Part shown: positions 47,604-56,643 of the stretch, one piece after another
How the letters are laid out: each line of letters starts with the position of its first letter
How positions within the stretch are numbered: the stretch's first letter is position 1
Assembly (NCBI GenBank): GCA_017631435.1
Contig: JAGBTG010000034.1
Coordinates: 62,001 to 126,000 of the forward strand
Direction of reading: 5' to 3'
Length of the DNA stretch: 64,000 bases
Source: Bacteroidales bacterium
GTDB lineage: Bacteria; Bacteroidota; Bacteroidia; Bacteroidales; UBA932
The notes under the pieces: generated by a model
What the model saw: the letters and a program-made list of their open reading frames with translations, nothing else
Told to the model about the DNA's origin: nothing
Databases searched by the model: none
Translations under genes and position numbers: made by a program

Positions 47604-48662
47604 TCAGATCCTCTCCATATGACAAAGGAGAAGATCCCCATTACCGTCACGCAGGTGCATGCCGTTGCCCTGGCAGTAGCGGAACCATTTGCAGGCGGCA
47701 CATTTGCCGGTTTTCATCCAAGAGCGGTTCCGGTATTGCTGAAACCTGTTCTCCCACACCTCAATGAAATCATCTTTATATATATTGCCCTGATTATAGT
47801 CTGCCCTTATGCTTCCACAGGCAGAAATTGAACCGTCTATCCTTACCGACGCAATTGAGAGACCGGCCTGACAACTGAAAAGGTGGTCGCGCACATCTCC
47901 CTCATATTCTCCCAAAAATCCTTCGCATCCGTAACTGGCATGTATCCGTCCCTCCTTCCTCGTCTTCCTGATGAATTCCATAAGTCCCCGGAACTTCTCA
48001 CGGCTCAGCTGCAGCTGCGGGTCTGCGGCAGCGCGTCCTACAGGGAAGACCGTAAACAGGCGCCAGCTTTTAAGGCCAAGGCTTATCAGATATTCCTTGA
48101 ACTGCTCAAGGGTATCATAGTTGATATTGTTTACACAGGTAACCACATCAAATTTGATGGCCGGAACTTTTGCCAGCATCTCCACAGCCCTGGAGGCATG
48201 GCTGAAACTGTCGGGAAGACCACGCATCCAGTTGTGGTGCTCCTCAAACCCGTCGAGGCTGATGGTGAGGGAGTGGATGCCTGCCTCCAGGAGTCCGTCT
48301 ATCATCCGGGGGCTCATCAGACGGCCGTTGGAGACCATTCCCCACGGGAATTCAAGGTTGAATATTTCCCTGCCGCACTTGAGGATATCCTCCCTCACAA
48401 GGGGTTCTCCGCCTGAGACAATAACCATAATGTTATGGGAATCATACTTTTCCTTAATCCTCTCAAGTACTTTGCGGAAATCATTGAAAGGCATGTCGGG
48501 ATGAAGGGAAGAGATCTTGCAGTCGCTGCCGCAGTGACGGCATTTGAGGTTGCAGCGGAGGGTGGATTCCCAGAAAAGCTGCCTCAGGGGATGCTCTTCC
48601 TGCATCTGCCTTACAAGTTGCCTGTTCAGTTCAAGTGCTATTTTTTGTCTGATTGTAAGCAT
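47604..48662 (-). CDS. Radical SAM/SPASM enzyme of a lipoprotein-associated system
   Basis: 352 aa. The radical SAM cluster motif is TLRCNLKCRHC, with GGEPL following. A C-terminal SPASM-type cysteine set is visible: SCQAGL, SACGS, then CAACKWFRYCQGNG and a last CHMERI. Its start overlaps the lipoprotein gene by 25 bases, so the two are coupled. The pair matches the uncharacterised Bacteroidales rSAM/lipoprotein system (TIGR04133/TIGR04134 type, from memory). Substrate unknown; modification of the lipoprotein is inferred from pairing only. Confidence 0.8.
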   Translation of the reverse strand: MLTIRQKIALELNRQLVRQMQEEHPLRQLFWESTLRCNLKCRHCGSDCKISSLHPDMPFNDFRKVLERIKEKYDSHNIMVIVSGGEPLVREDILKCGREIFNLEFPWGMVSNGRLMSPRMIDGLLEAGIHSLTISLDGFEEHHNWMRGLPDSFSHASRAVEMLAKVPAIKFDVVTCVNNINYDTLEQFKEYLISLGLKSWRLFTVFPVGRAAADPQLQLSREKFRGLMEFIRKTRKEGRIHASYGCEGFLGEYEGDVRDHLFSCQAGLSIASVRIDGSISACGSIRADYNQGNIYKDDFIEVWENRFQQYRNRSWMKTGKCAACKWFRYCQGNGMHLRDGNGDLLLCHMERI

Positions 48663-49141
48663 GTTGCCTCCAATGTGATATCTTCCACGTATTTGCCGTT
48701 ATACCAGGTTCCTTCAGCCTCCCCCACAAACTTCAATGGGACTATATAAACAGTATCCTTGTAGTTGCCGTTGGCATTTGTATCAAGATCATGCATCTTT
48801 ATGAACATCTGGCCGTAATATTCATTATCCCACCCGGAAAACATCCCTTTAAGCAGGTACACACCCTGTGTACTGCCTGTTACCGGATAACTGAAATCAC
48901 GGAATATCTCTTTGTTTGCCCCATATTGGTCTACATATGAATACATGGATCCAGGAAGCAGTGACAAACCGTCAACAGGGGCCTTTGTCTGAGAATCCAC
49001 AATTTTGCATTTGACGTCATATGTGCAGTATGGTGCCCCGTATTCAGCCTTAAAGCCATTATCTTTACTGCAGGATGCAACAACCGTAAATCCCATTGAT
49101 GCAAGTATCCACCTGCTGATTCTGTACAATATCCTTTTCAT
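48638..49141 (-). CDS. Lipoprotein partner of the radical SAM enzyme
   Basis: 167 aa with a lipoprotein signal (RWILASMGFTVVASC, lipidation Cys about residue 24). The mature part starts with SKDNGFKAEYGAPYCTYDVK and continues as a beta-rich domain with carboxypeptidase-regulatory-like features (CKIVDSQTKAPVDGL). YGAPY followed by a YDVK strand is the recognisable family segment. It carries Cys39 and Cys45, which could be modification sites, though this is speculation. Confidence 0.75.
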   Translation of the reverse strand: MKRILYRISRWILASMGFTVVASCSKDNGFKAEYGAPYCTYDVKCKIVDSQTKAPVDGLSLLPGSMYSYVDQYGANKEIFRDFSYPVTGSTQGVYLLKGMFSGWDNEYYGQMFIKMHDLDTNANGNYKDTVYIVPLKFVGEAEGTWYNGKYVEDITLEATCLQSDKK

Positions 49142-49244
49142 AAGCGGTTCTGTGTTTTTGAATTTATAACGGAACCTCCATGCAAATACTTCCTATGCGG
49201 AACATATTTAATTTTTTTGCACGATTTATGCATCTGCCTGGAAG

Positions 49245-49252
49245 TATTTTTG
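49245..49252 (+). promoter_or_regulatory. -7 box for the ECF sigma operon
   Basis: TATTTTTG fits TAnnTTTG with about 42 nt of leader to the ATG at 49300. Confidence 0.45.
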
Positions 49253-49299
49253 CTATTCTCCCGTTTCAAATATATAAAAAATTGAGCGGAATAACCAAT

Positions 49300-49842
49300 A
49301 TGACGGATGTTGAACTGGCCAGATTGTGCGCCAATGGCGATGAAAGTGCCAGAAAGGAGCTGTATACCAGGTATGCGGCATGGCTCTATGCGCTCTGCTT
49401 CAGATATGTTGGTGACAGGGAGCTTGCCCGCGACCTCATGCACGACGCAATGATAAAAATCTTTGATTGCGCAGGCAAATACCAACCGCACGGATCATTG
49501 AAATCATGGTGCTCCAGAGTTACCGTAAATCTGGTGATAGACCATCTGCGCAAATCCAGGCAGATGGATGTGGTGCCGCTGGAAGAGAGTGTGACAACGG
49601 TTCCTCAACCCGATACGGAGGAGGTTGAAAAGATTCCAAAAGAGGAACTTCTGCGCATGGTAAGCCAACTTCCCCCAACGAAAAGGGTTGTATTCAATCT
49701 TTACTGCGTGGAAGGATATTCACACAAAGAGATTTCCGCACTTCTGAACATTAAGGAAAAAACCTCCTCCTCGCTGCTGTTCAAGGCACGCGGACAACTG
49801 GCAGAAAACATTAAGGAATACATTAAAAGGAACGGATTATGA
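49300..49842 (+). CDS. ECF-type sigma factor
   Basis: 180 aa from ATG 49300 (MTDVELARLCANGDESARKE). Region 2 shows YALCFRYVGDRELARDLMHDA and SLKSWCSRVTVNLVIDHLRK; region 4 shows LPPTKRVVFNLYCVEGYSHK and EISALLNIKEKTSSSLLFKA. The earlier frame start is upstream of any good signal. It overlaps the next gene by 4 bases. The partner suggests the sigma factor responds to an outer-membrane signal. Confidence 0.9.
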   Translation: MTDVELARLCANGDESARKELYTRYAAWLYALCFRYVGDRELARDLMHDAMIKIFDCAGKYQPHGSLKSWCSRVTVNLVIDHLRKSRQMDVVPLEESVTTVPQPDTEEVEKIPKEELLRMVSQLPPTKRVVFNLYCVEGYSHKEISALLNIKEKTSSSLLFKARGQLAENIKEYIKRNGL

Positions 49843-51074
49843 TGAACGACTGGACAGATATCATAGGTGAGCAGCTCTCCAATATGAGCGGGACTCTCCC
49901 TGCTGATGACTGGAAGGTGCTTCAGCAGAAATACTCATCTTCCCGCAGGAGGGCAAGAAGGGCCGCAGCATTTCATTGGGCCGGCCGCCTTGTTGCCGCA
50001 GCAGCAGCGGTGCTCCTTATAATTTTCATTTCTCTGCCAAAAGAGAATACCCCACACACCACCCTCATAGCCGAAGAAATTCCACATTCACATGTGATTC
50101 TTCCCGACAGTTGTACCCTGTCAGCGGACAATTGTTCCCTCCCGCAGGAAGAACTTCATCCACACCTGGGAACCTCCAAGGCAACTGAATCTGTGCAGGA
50201 CAAACCATCCGGACAGGAATCTGAATCTACCTGTTCCACCCCTGAAGTGACAACGGATATGAGCGCTGATGCGGCCTCGGGAACAATCTCGGAAACGGCC
50301 TCGGAAACGGCCACGGAAGCGGTATCTGATGCCCCTGTCAAAATACAATCTTCTACAACCCCTGAAAAGGCTACCGATGAGGTGGATAAGACTGGAAAAG
50401 AAAACAAATATCTTGCACTGGATAATCTTTTGGAAGAGCCGGAACGGAATAAAAACAGGCGCAAGATATCCATTGGCATATCCGGGGCCATTTCCGGCAC
50501 TATGGACATGGGAGAAAAAGCCGATATATCGTATGGTTCCGTAATAGAACCGGCAGATTCATCATACCATACTAAGCCTGCCGCTTCCAAATACAAATCC
50601 GACAGGTACGACCATGAAATGCCGGTATCATTTGGCATTTCAGCAAGATTTCACCTAAATGACGTTTTGGCTGTAAGCACCGGAATCAACTACACAAAAT
50701 ACGAATCAAAACGCACTGGATACATTCAGGGTCACAAACAAAGTTCAATGCAGAAAGTGCATTATATTGGAATACCGGTAAGATTTGACCTGATACTTGC
50801 AGAGAGCAAGAACCTGAGCTTATACTTGGGTGCCGGAATACAGGCCGACAAATGCTTATGGGCAACTGCCTGGGGTAAAACTATCCATGAGAAAGAGGTG
50901 CTCTGGTCTGCAACTTGCGCCGCCGGACTTCAGGTGAATCTTACCCCATCTTCATCCATATATCTTGAACCGGAACTCAGCCGTGCCCTTAACACAGGTT
51001 CACTGCAGACATACCGGTCTGAAGAAAATTCAACTCTATATATGCGGGCAGGGATACGTTTTACCCTGAAATAG
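49839..51074 (+). CDS. Dual-membrane anti-sigma-like protein with C-terminal beta-barrel
   Basis: 411 aa. A short cytoplasmic N-terminus (about 45 residues) is followed by one transmembrane helix (LVAAAAAVLLIIFISL), then a Thr/Ser/Glu-rich linker of about 110 residues, then an outer-membrane porin-like beta-barrel domain ending YMRAGIRFTLK with the terminal aromatic/strand signature. This layout equals the dual membrane-spanning anti-sigma factors described in Bacteroides thetaiotaomicron (Dma type), which pair with an ECF sigma and affect vesiculation. Overlap with the sigma gene supports this; which signal is sensed is unknown. Confidence 0.75.
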   Translation: MMNDWTDIIGEQLSNMSGTLPADDWKVLQQKYSSSRRRARRAAAFHWAGRLVAAAAAVLLIIFISLPKENTPHTTLIAEEIPHSHVILPDSCTLSADNCSLPQEELHPHLGTSKATESVQDKPSGQESESTCSTPEVTTDMSADAASGTISETASETATEAVSDAPVKIQSSTTPEKATDEVDKTGKENKYLALDNLLEEPERNKNRRKISIGISGAISGTMDMGEKADISYGSVIEPADSSYHTKPAASKYKSDRYDHEMPVSFGISARFHLNDVLAVSTGINYTKYESKRTGYIQGHKQSSMQKVHYIGIPVRFDLILAESKNLSLYLGAGIQADKCLWATAWGKTIHEKEVLWSATCAAGLQVNLTPSSSIYLEPELSRALNTGSLQTYRSEENSTLYMRAGIRFTLK

Positions 51075-51132
51075 TTACGTCGGCTATGGTGGTTTTTTTT
51101 TTTGGTGGGGGGGAAATTTCATCGGGAAGAAA

Positions 51133-51738
51133 TTACTGCTCTACCCTATCAATGTAAAGCACCCCGCTCAAATGGTCCACCTCATGCTGGAAAATTACTG
51201 CAGTGAACCCTTCAATGCGCTCCTGCACAACCTTGTGAGCTTCCAATGAGTAATACTGGATTGTAACCCAGGTGTGGCGCATTACCTCGTGACGCTGGTT
51301 TGGAACAGAAAGGCATCCCTCCGGTCCTGGAGCCAGTTCCTGCGATTTCTCTATAATTGAGATATTCGGATACACCTCAAACGGTTCCCCTTCCTTATCA
51401 AAACGCTGCACCGCCACTACCCTTCTGTTTATGCCAACCTGCGGAGCCGCCAACCCTACGCCATCTACATTCGGATGGGTAACTGTCTCCACCATCCTCT
51501 GAGCCAAGACCGCATAAAGTTCACTCTCAATGGCCTTCTCGCCCAAGTTTGCAGAAGTATCCCTCAGCACCTTCAAATCCTCCTCATTATCAATCGTATA
51601 AACCTTAAGGATGGTATCCTGTGCCCCTTTAATTATATCTTTCTCTATCTGTGTAAAATCACCCTTGCTGCTGCACGAACACACCGCCGCACCAATTACA
51701 GCCACCGCTGCTGCCACTTTAAAAACACCTTTAATCAT
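51133..51738 (-). CDS. Peptide deformylase with a lipoprotein signal
   Basis: 201 aa. All three deformylase motifs are intact: GVGLAAPQ, PEGCLSVPN and FQHEVDHLSG, so the metal site is complete. The N-terminus from ATG 51738 is MIKGVFKVAAAVAVIGAAVC, a hydrophobic segment ending in a lipobox-like AAVC, followed by SCSSKG. Normal deformylases are cytosolic and lack this. The start at 51738 is preferred over the longer GTG-start frame because the -7 box lies just upstream. It may act on exported or imported formylated peptides; this is inference. Confidence 0.85.
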   Translation of the reverse strand: MIKGVFKVAAAVAVIGAAVCSCSSKGDFTQIEKDIIKGAQDTILKVYTIDNEEDLKVLRDTSANLGEKAIESELYAVLAQRMVETVTHPNVDGVGLAAPQVGINRRVVAVQRFDKEGEPFEVYPNISIIEKSQELAPGPEGCLSVPNQRHEVMRHTWVTIQYYSLEAHKVVQERIEGFTAVIFQHEVDHLSGVLYIDRVEQ

Positions 51739-51755
51739 AATCTGAAAATTTTGCA

Positions 51756-51763
51756 CAAAAATA
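51756..51763 (-). promoter_or_regulatory. -7 box for the deformylase gene
   Basis: TATTTTTG on the minus strand with a short leader of about 12 nt to ATG 51738; it sits between the gene and inverted-repeat element E. Confidence 0.5.
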
Positions 51764-51772
51764 GTAATTTTT

Positions 51773-51899
51773 GTAACGTCGTCTTTTTGTACATTTTACT
51801 GATTATCAGGATTATAAAAAATGCAAAATTTCAAGAAATCAAAAACTCATATCTCTACGCCTTTGATAATCAACCGATTGTACAAAAAGACGACGTAAC
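51773..51899. repeat. 127-bp inverted-repeat element, copy E
   Basis: Arms AACGTCGTCTTTTTGTACA and TGTACAAAAAGACGACGTAA. The interior (ATTATCAGGATTATAAAAAA, TGCAAAATTTCAAG) is AT-rich, with lower similarity to the other copies. It separates the divergent deformylase and TlpA genes. Confidence 0.9.
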
Positions 51900-51935
51900 A
51901 AAAAAATTAATTATATTTACAAAAAAACTACAGAC

Positions 51936-52430
51936 ATGAAACGGATACTTTTTACACTGGCAATATGCCTGATAGCGGCAATTTCTTACGGACAGGGGAA
52001 CAAAGGGAGCAAGTTCATAGACTTTACCGTGAAATATGACGGAAAGGAACAGAAACTTTCAGATTATGTAGGGAACGGGAAATATATGCTTGTGGATTTC
52101 TGGGCCAGCTGGTGCCAGCCGTGCAGGGGTGAGATTCCCGGACTAATAAAGATCTACAACAAGTACAAAGGGGAAAATTTTGGTGTGCTGGGAGTTGCAT
52201 TGAACGACAAGCCGGAAAGTTCAAAAAAACTGATTGAAACCATGGGCATCCCTTATCCGCAGATACTCAATGCCGGAAACCAGGTTGCGTATCTGTACAA
52301 CATCAAGGGGATTCCGGAAATAATGCTTTTTGACCCAAGCGGAAAACTTATTGCCCGCGGCCTGAGGGGCCCCTACATTGAGATAGCTGTAAAGAAAGCG
52401 CTGGAGGCTCAAGACTCCCAGAAAAAATAA
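51936..52430 (+). CDS. TlpA-like periplasmic thioredoxin
   Basis: 164 aa with an N-terminal signal peptide (ILFTLAICLIAAISYGQ) and a thioredoxin domain with redox motif FWASWCQPCRGEIP and the cis-Pro segment GIPEIMLFDPSGK. It probably reduces or oxidises cysteines in the periplasm. First gene of a three-gene run with the phosphatase and the aldehyde dehydrogenase. Confidence 0.85.
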   Translation: MKRILFTLAICLIAAISYGQGNKGSKFIDFTVKYDGKEQKLSDYVGNGKYMLVDFWASWCQPCRGEIPGLIKIYNKYKGENFGVLGVALNDKPESSKKLIETMGIPYPQILNAGNQVAYLYNIKGIPEIMLFDPSGKLIARGLRGPYIEIAVKKALEAQDSQKK

Positions 52431-52436
52431 CACAAT

Positions 52437-52955
52437 ATGAAGAAAAAGATAATATTCCTTTGCCACGGCAACATCTGCCGCAGCCCAATGGCTGAATATG
52501 TAATGAAACACCTTGTAAAACAGCAAGGTAGGGAGAACGAATTTGAAATCACCTCCGGAGCGGTATCGAGGGAGGAGATTGGAAATGACATCTACTCGCC
52601 TGCCAAGCGCAAGCTGCAGGAGAAGGGGGTGGAGTTTGCAAGACACAGGGCCCACCAGATTACTCCGCAGGAATTCTCAGCCAATGACCTCATCATCACC
52701 ATGGACTCCTCAAACATGAGACTCCTTGGAAGAATTGTACCCAATTGGGAATCTGCAGCACCGGGAGAGAACATTCCGGCAGGAAAGATTGTTGGTAAGG
52801 TGCACATGATGATGGAGTTTGCTGCTCCCGACAATACCTCAGGAAAATATGGCGCAAGAGATGTTGCAGACCCTTGGTACACAGGAGATTTTGAGCAAAC
52901 ATATCAGGATGTGCTGCAAGGATGCACCGGGCTGCTGGAACTTCTTGCAGAATAA
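52437..52955 (+). CDS. Low-molecular-weight protein-tyrosine phosphatase
   Basis: 172 aa, normal length. The P-loop is FLCHGNICRSPMAE (C-x5-R-S), and the general-acid Asp lies in DVADPWYTGD. It dephosphorylates phosphotyrosine; target unknown. It follows the TlpA-like gene by 6 bp, so it is co-transcribed. Confidence 0.9.
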   Translation: MKKKIIFLCHGNICRSPMAEYVMKHLVKQQGRENEFEITSGAVSREEIGNDIYSPAKRKLQEKGVEFARHRAHQITPQEFSANDLIITMDSSNMRLLGRIVPNWESAAPGENIPAGKIVGKVHMMMEFAAPDNTSGKYGARDVADPWYTGDFEQTYQDVLQGCTGLLELLAE

Positions 52956-52991
52956 TGGAAACACAGCAATAAGGCAAAACTGGCAACGATT

Positions 52992-54383
52992 ATGAACACC
53001 CCTACCGGGCAGATTATAGAGACTTTACAACAACAGAGGGAATTCTTTGCAAGCGGACAGACACTGGAGATAAGGTTCAGGAAAGAGATGTTGCGCAGGC
53101 TGCTCAACGCCATGGAGTTGTGGGAAGAGCAGCTGGCCAAGGCATTGTGGAAAGACCTGCACAAATCCTATGAAGAGGCATATCTTACAGAACTGAGCAT
53201 CATTAAAGGTGAGATAAAGAGCCATCTGAAAAACCTCAGCAACTGGGCAAAGCCGGAGAAGGTACCCACCCCTGCAAAACTTGCCCCTTCCAAAAGCCGC
53301 ATTGTAAAGGAGCCGCTTGGGTGCGCCCTTATAATTGCCCCGTGGAATTACCCCGTGCAACTGCTTCTGGCGCCACTTGTTGGAGCCATTTCGGCAGGAT
53401 GCACTGCCATGCTCAAACCGTCGCCATACACACCGGCAACAAGCAAGGTGCTGGAAGAGATGATCTTACAGACATTCCCCAGCAAGTTTGTATCATTGGT
53501 TCAGGGAGACCGCACGGTAAACACCGCACTGCTGGAACAGCGGTGGGACATGATTTTCTTTACCGGAAGCCCTGCCCTTGGCCGGACTGTAATGAGCGCA
53601 GCTGCCCGCAACCTCACCCCGGTAGTGCTGGAACTGGGAGGCAAGAGCCCATGTATAATAGACAAAACCGCAAACATTGAAATTGCCTCCAGGAGAATTG
53701 CCTGGGGCAAGACACTCAACAGCGGCCAGACATGCATTGCACCGGATTGCCTCATTATCCACAAGGATGTGAAGGAGGCTTTCATTGATGCCTTTGGCAA
53801 GAGGATAAGGGAACTGCACGGAGATGACATCCTGGAAAGTCCCCACTATGTGCACATGGTAAACGAAAAGGCATTCCAAAGGGTATGCAGTTACATTCAG
53901 GAGGGTAAAATTGCCTACGGCGGCCGCAGCAACCACACCACTCTCTGCATTGAACCCACCCTATTGGAAGATATTCCACCCTCTTCTCCCGTTATGGAAG
54001 AGGAGATTTTCGGTCCTGTCTTCCCGATGATTGTTCTGGATGACTCCAATGGCACCCCTTTCAATCATAAAGTTACGGCATACCTTCAGGCAAAGGAAAA
54101 ACCTCTGGCCCTATACTGGTTCGGGGAGGAGAAAGATGGATGGGAGGTAATAAGGAATACCTCGTCGGGAGGAGCATGCATAAATGATGTGATCATGCAC
54201 ATTGCCAATGAGAGACTCCCTTTTGGGGGAGTGGGAAATTCCGGCATGGGAAGTTACCACAACCGGAGGAGTTTTGAGTGCTTTTCCCACTCGCGTTCTG
54301 TACTGGTTACACCTGCCTGGATTGATCTTCCGTTCAGGTACATGCCGTACAAACTGTTCTCATTAATCAAAAAAATTATTTGA
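52992..54383 (+). CDS. Aldehyde dehydrogenase, class 3 type
   Basis: 463 aa NAD(P)-dependent aldehyde dehydrogenase. The N-binding segment is APWNYPVQL, the catalytic Glu is in VLELGGKSP and the Cys in SGQTCIAPDC; EEEIFGPVFP and LPFGGVGNSGMG complete the fold. A hydrophobic C-terminal tail (PFRYMPYKLFSLIKKII) resembles fatty-aldehyde members and may touch the membrane. Substrate not readable. Confidence 0.85.
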   Translation: MNTPTGQIIETLQQQREFFASGQTLEIRFRKEMLRRLLNAMELWEEQLAKALWKDLHKSYEEAYLTELSIIKGEIKSHLKNLSNWAKPEKVPTPAKLAPSKSRIVKEPLGCALIIAPWNYPVQLLLAPLVGAISAGCTAMLKPSPYTPATSKVLEEMILQTFPSKFVSLVQGDRTVNTALLEQRWDMIFFTGSPALGRTVMSAAARNLTPVVLELGGKSPCIIDKTANIEIASRRIAWGKTLNSGQTCIAPDCLIIHKDVKEAFIDAFGKRIRELHGDDILESPHYVHMVNEKAFQRVCSYIQEGKIAYGGRSNHTTLCIEPTLLEDIPPSSPVMEEEIFGPVFPMIVLDDSNGTPFNHKVTAYLQAKEKPLALYWFGEEKDGWEVIRNTSSGGACINDVIMHIANERLPFGGVGNSGMGSYHNRRSFECFSHSRSVLVTPAWIDLPFRYMPYKLFSLIKKII

Positions 54384-54479
54384 CAGAGAGCTCTCAGGCT
54401 CAAAACAAGTTGGGCCAACAAGCCCACCAACGGGCATACTGAAGCACTTTTATGTGCCCGCACAACCGGATTGCCGCAT

Positions 54480-54513
54480 AAAAAAAAGGGAACTGCCATC
54501 AGTTCCCTTTTTT
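54480..54513. terminator. Bidirectional terminator between aldehyde dehydrogenase and potD
   Basis: AAAAAAAAGGGAACTG, loop CCAT, CAGTTCCCTTTTTT: perfect arms with A and T runs. The potD stop codon TGA (54499-54501) lies inside the hairpin. Confidence 0.9.
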
Positions 54514-55821
54514 CTGGTTCTTCTTTTTCCTCTTTTTGGCGTATCTCTGCCTGCGGTAGTAGTTCTTTGTGTACTTGACAATCACCGCAGCTATAAGCCC
54601 AAGAAATACAAGGCAAATGAGGATATATGTCCATGCAGATGCACTGTCACCTTTAACACGGCTCCACATGCGGAGAAGCTTCTCGGTACCGGCATCGTGC
54701 ATCATGCCGCAACGCTCAATGATGCTCTTTTGAGGATACATCACAGGATTCACACAGATGCTGTCTGCCCCCTCGCCAAAGAAGTATGTGACATCAATTG
54801 GAGGGAACTCCTCATCCTGCATGTTCTCAAGCACCTCTTCTCCTCCTACAGCACTTACATACCCGGTCATGTCCATATTGCGCAGCGCATTCTCCGGCAT
54901 GCACATGAAGTTGATGAAGTAACGTGCAGCCTCGATGTTCTTTGCATATTTGGGGATTACCCAACCGTCAAACCATACGGCACTTCCGGTTTCCGGGATA
55001 GCATATTTGAGTTCAACGCCAATCTCTGCAGCTTCATCAATTGCCCATTGTGCGTCACCGCTCCAGGAAAGGTTGAGCCATGCAAGTTCCTTTGTCATCT
55101 GCTCCTTGCCAAAATCTGCCTCCCAACCGGCAACTGATTCCTTGAAGGTATTGATGTAATCCTTCACCTGAGCAATAGACTCATCAGAGACATCAAAGGC
55201 CAATGTATTTACATCTTTTTCGCCCCTGTCCAATGCATCCTTGTTGATGGCAATAAGCAATGCTGTATATACATCCCTGTAGGCATCTTTCATAAGGAGT
55301 TTGCCCTTGTAGGCAGGGTTTCTCAACACTTCCCAACTCATCACTTCATTGTCGGGAATATATTTGGGATTGTAGATGAGGCCTACTGTTCCCCACATGT
55401 ATCCTACGCTGTATTCGTTTGCATTCTTGCCGTTGCCGTCAATCTGGTTGAACTTGTCAACTATGTAAGGTGAAATGTTTCCAAGATAGTTGGGGGTTGA
55501 ACCGAAATCCCTGCTGATAGGCAAAAGGAGGTCGTTCTTGAGCATCCTCTCAATGATGTAATCAGAAGGGCACACAACATCATAATCCTCGTGACCCAGC
55601 TCTACTTTGGAGAGCATGGTCTCGTTGATGTCAAATGTCTGGTAGATTATCTTTACCTCCTCTCCGGTCTGCTCCTTATACCATTGTTCAAACTCTACAA
55701 GGAGCTCCTCATCTATATAGTCTGCCCAGTTGTATACCTTAAGGATATTGTCCCTGTCGCTGGAGCAACCTGCCAGCGCCAGTACCAATGCCACAACAAC
55801 AAAATATATAAATCTCTTCAT
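54499..55821 (-). CDS. potD: Spermidine/putrescine-binding lipoprotein PotD, with C-terminal membrane tail
   Basis: 440 aa from ATG 55821 (MKRFIYFVVVALVLALAGCS, a lipoprotein signal with lipobox LAGC). The binding protein body follows (NWADYIDEELLVEFE, DYIIERMLKNDLLLPI). Unusual: residues about 395-440 form a hydrophobic helix (WTYILICLVFLGLIAAVIV) and a very basic tail (RRQRYAKKRKKKNQKKGN). PotD proteins normally end before this. It would therefore be tethered at both ends, in a substrate-binding role next to PotBC. Confidence 0.9.
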   Translation of the reverse strand: MKRFIYFVVVALVLALAGCSSDRDNILKVYNWADYIDEELLVEFEQWYKEQTGEEVKIIYQTFDINETMLSKVELGHEDYDVVCPSDYIIERMLKNDLLLPISRDFGSTPNYLGNISPYIVDKFNQIDGNGKNANEYSVGYMWGTVGLIYNPKYIPDNEVMSWEVLRNPAYKGKLLMKDAYRDVYTALLIAINKDALDRGEKDVNTLAFDVSDESIAQVKDYINTFKESVAGWEADFGKEQMTKELAWLNLSWSGDAQWAIDEAAEIGVELKYAIPETGSAVWFDGWVIPKYAKNIEAARYFINFMCMPENALRNMDMTGYVSAVGGEEVLENMQDEEFPPIDVTYFFGEGADSICVNPVMYPQKSIIERCGMMHDAGTEKLLRMWSRVKGDSASAWTYILICLVFLGLIAAVIVKYTKNYYRRQRYAKKRKKKNQKKGN

Positions 55822-55837
55822 TTTCCTGCACAAGATA

Positions 55838-56641
55838 TTAACGGGCATTGTTCTTTGCATTGCGCATTGCCCTGATGTTAATGACAATAAGGAGTACGAG
55901 CACACCCACAAACATAAGGGTAATCAGAGGCCTGAGCTCGGGGGTAAGACCACCTTTGCGGGCATCTGTGTAAATGTATGTGGAGAGGGTGTCCAACCCT
56001 ACTGTTCCTCTGGTAAAGAAGGTGATTGCAAAATCATCCAAAGACATGGTGAATGCCAATATGAATCCCGATATCATTCCAGGCTTGAGCAACGGCATAA
56101 GCACCTTGCGGAGAGCCTGATAAGGGGTGGCACCCAAATCAAGGGCAGCCTCGTATATATTTGGATTCATCTGGGTCAGTTTAGGAAGCACATTCAGCAC
56201 CACATATGGGGTACATAGGGTGATGTGTGCAAGTATAACGGTAGCATATCCCTGGCTGATGTGTAGGAAGACAAACAGCAGGAATAGGGAGACACCGGTA
56301 ATGATGTCGGGATTAAGGATAGGAATATTGTTGAGGAAGTTGATTGCCTGCTTCCCTTTTCCCCTCATGTTGTGGATTCCTATGGCCGCCACTGTACCCA
56401 ATATTGTTGCCACTGTTGCAGCTACAAGGGCTATGAGTATGGTATTCTCAATTGCAGAAACCAGGGCTCCGCTCCCCTGCATGTCGCCTGTAAAGAGGTT
56501 GGTATACAGTTTTGTCGAGAAGCCTGTCCAGTTTCCCAAAACCTTGCTCTCTGTGAACGAGAAGATTGCTATAAACACTATTGGAGCATAGAGCACCACA
56601 AGCAGCAACCATATGTAACATTGTGCAAAAAATCTCTTCAT
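55838..56641 (-). CDS. potC: Spermidine/putrescine permease PotC
   Basis: 267 aa with six hydrophobic segments and the ABC permease EAA motif EAALDLGATPYQALRKVLMP. It follows PotB by 3 bp. The N-terminal WLLLVVLYAPIVFIAIFSF is typical of PotC. Confidence 0.9.
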   Translation of the reverse strand: MKRFFAQCYIWLLLVVLYAPIVFIAIFSFTESKVLGNWTGFSTKLYTNLFTGDMQGSGALVSAIENTILIALVAATVATILGTVAAIGIHNMRGKGKQAINFLNNIPILNPDIITGVSLFLLFVFLHISQGYATVILAHITLCTPYVVLNVLPKLTQMNPNIYEAALDLGATPYQALRKVLMPLLKPGMISGFILAFTMSLDDFAITFFTRGTVGLDTLSTYIYTDARKGGLTPELRPLITLMFVGVLVLLIVINIRAMRNAKNNAR

Positions 56642-56643
56642 AG

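Noticed and set aside
51075..51120. Sixth copy of the 127-bp element
   Set aside because: Only GTTACGTCG matches, followed by a T/G-rich tract without the TTTTTGTACAA part or a partner arm.
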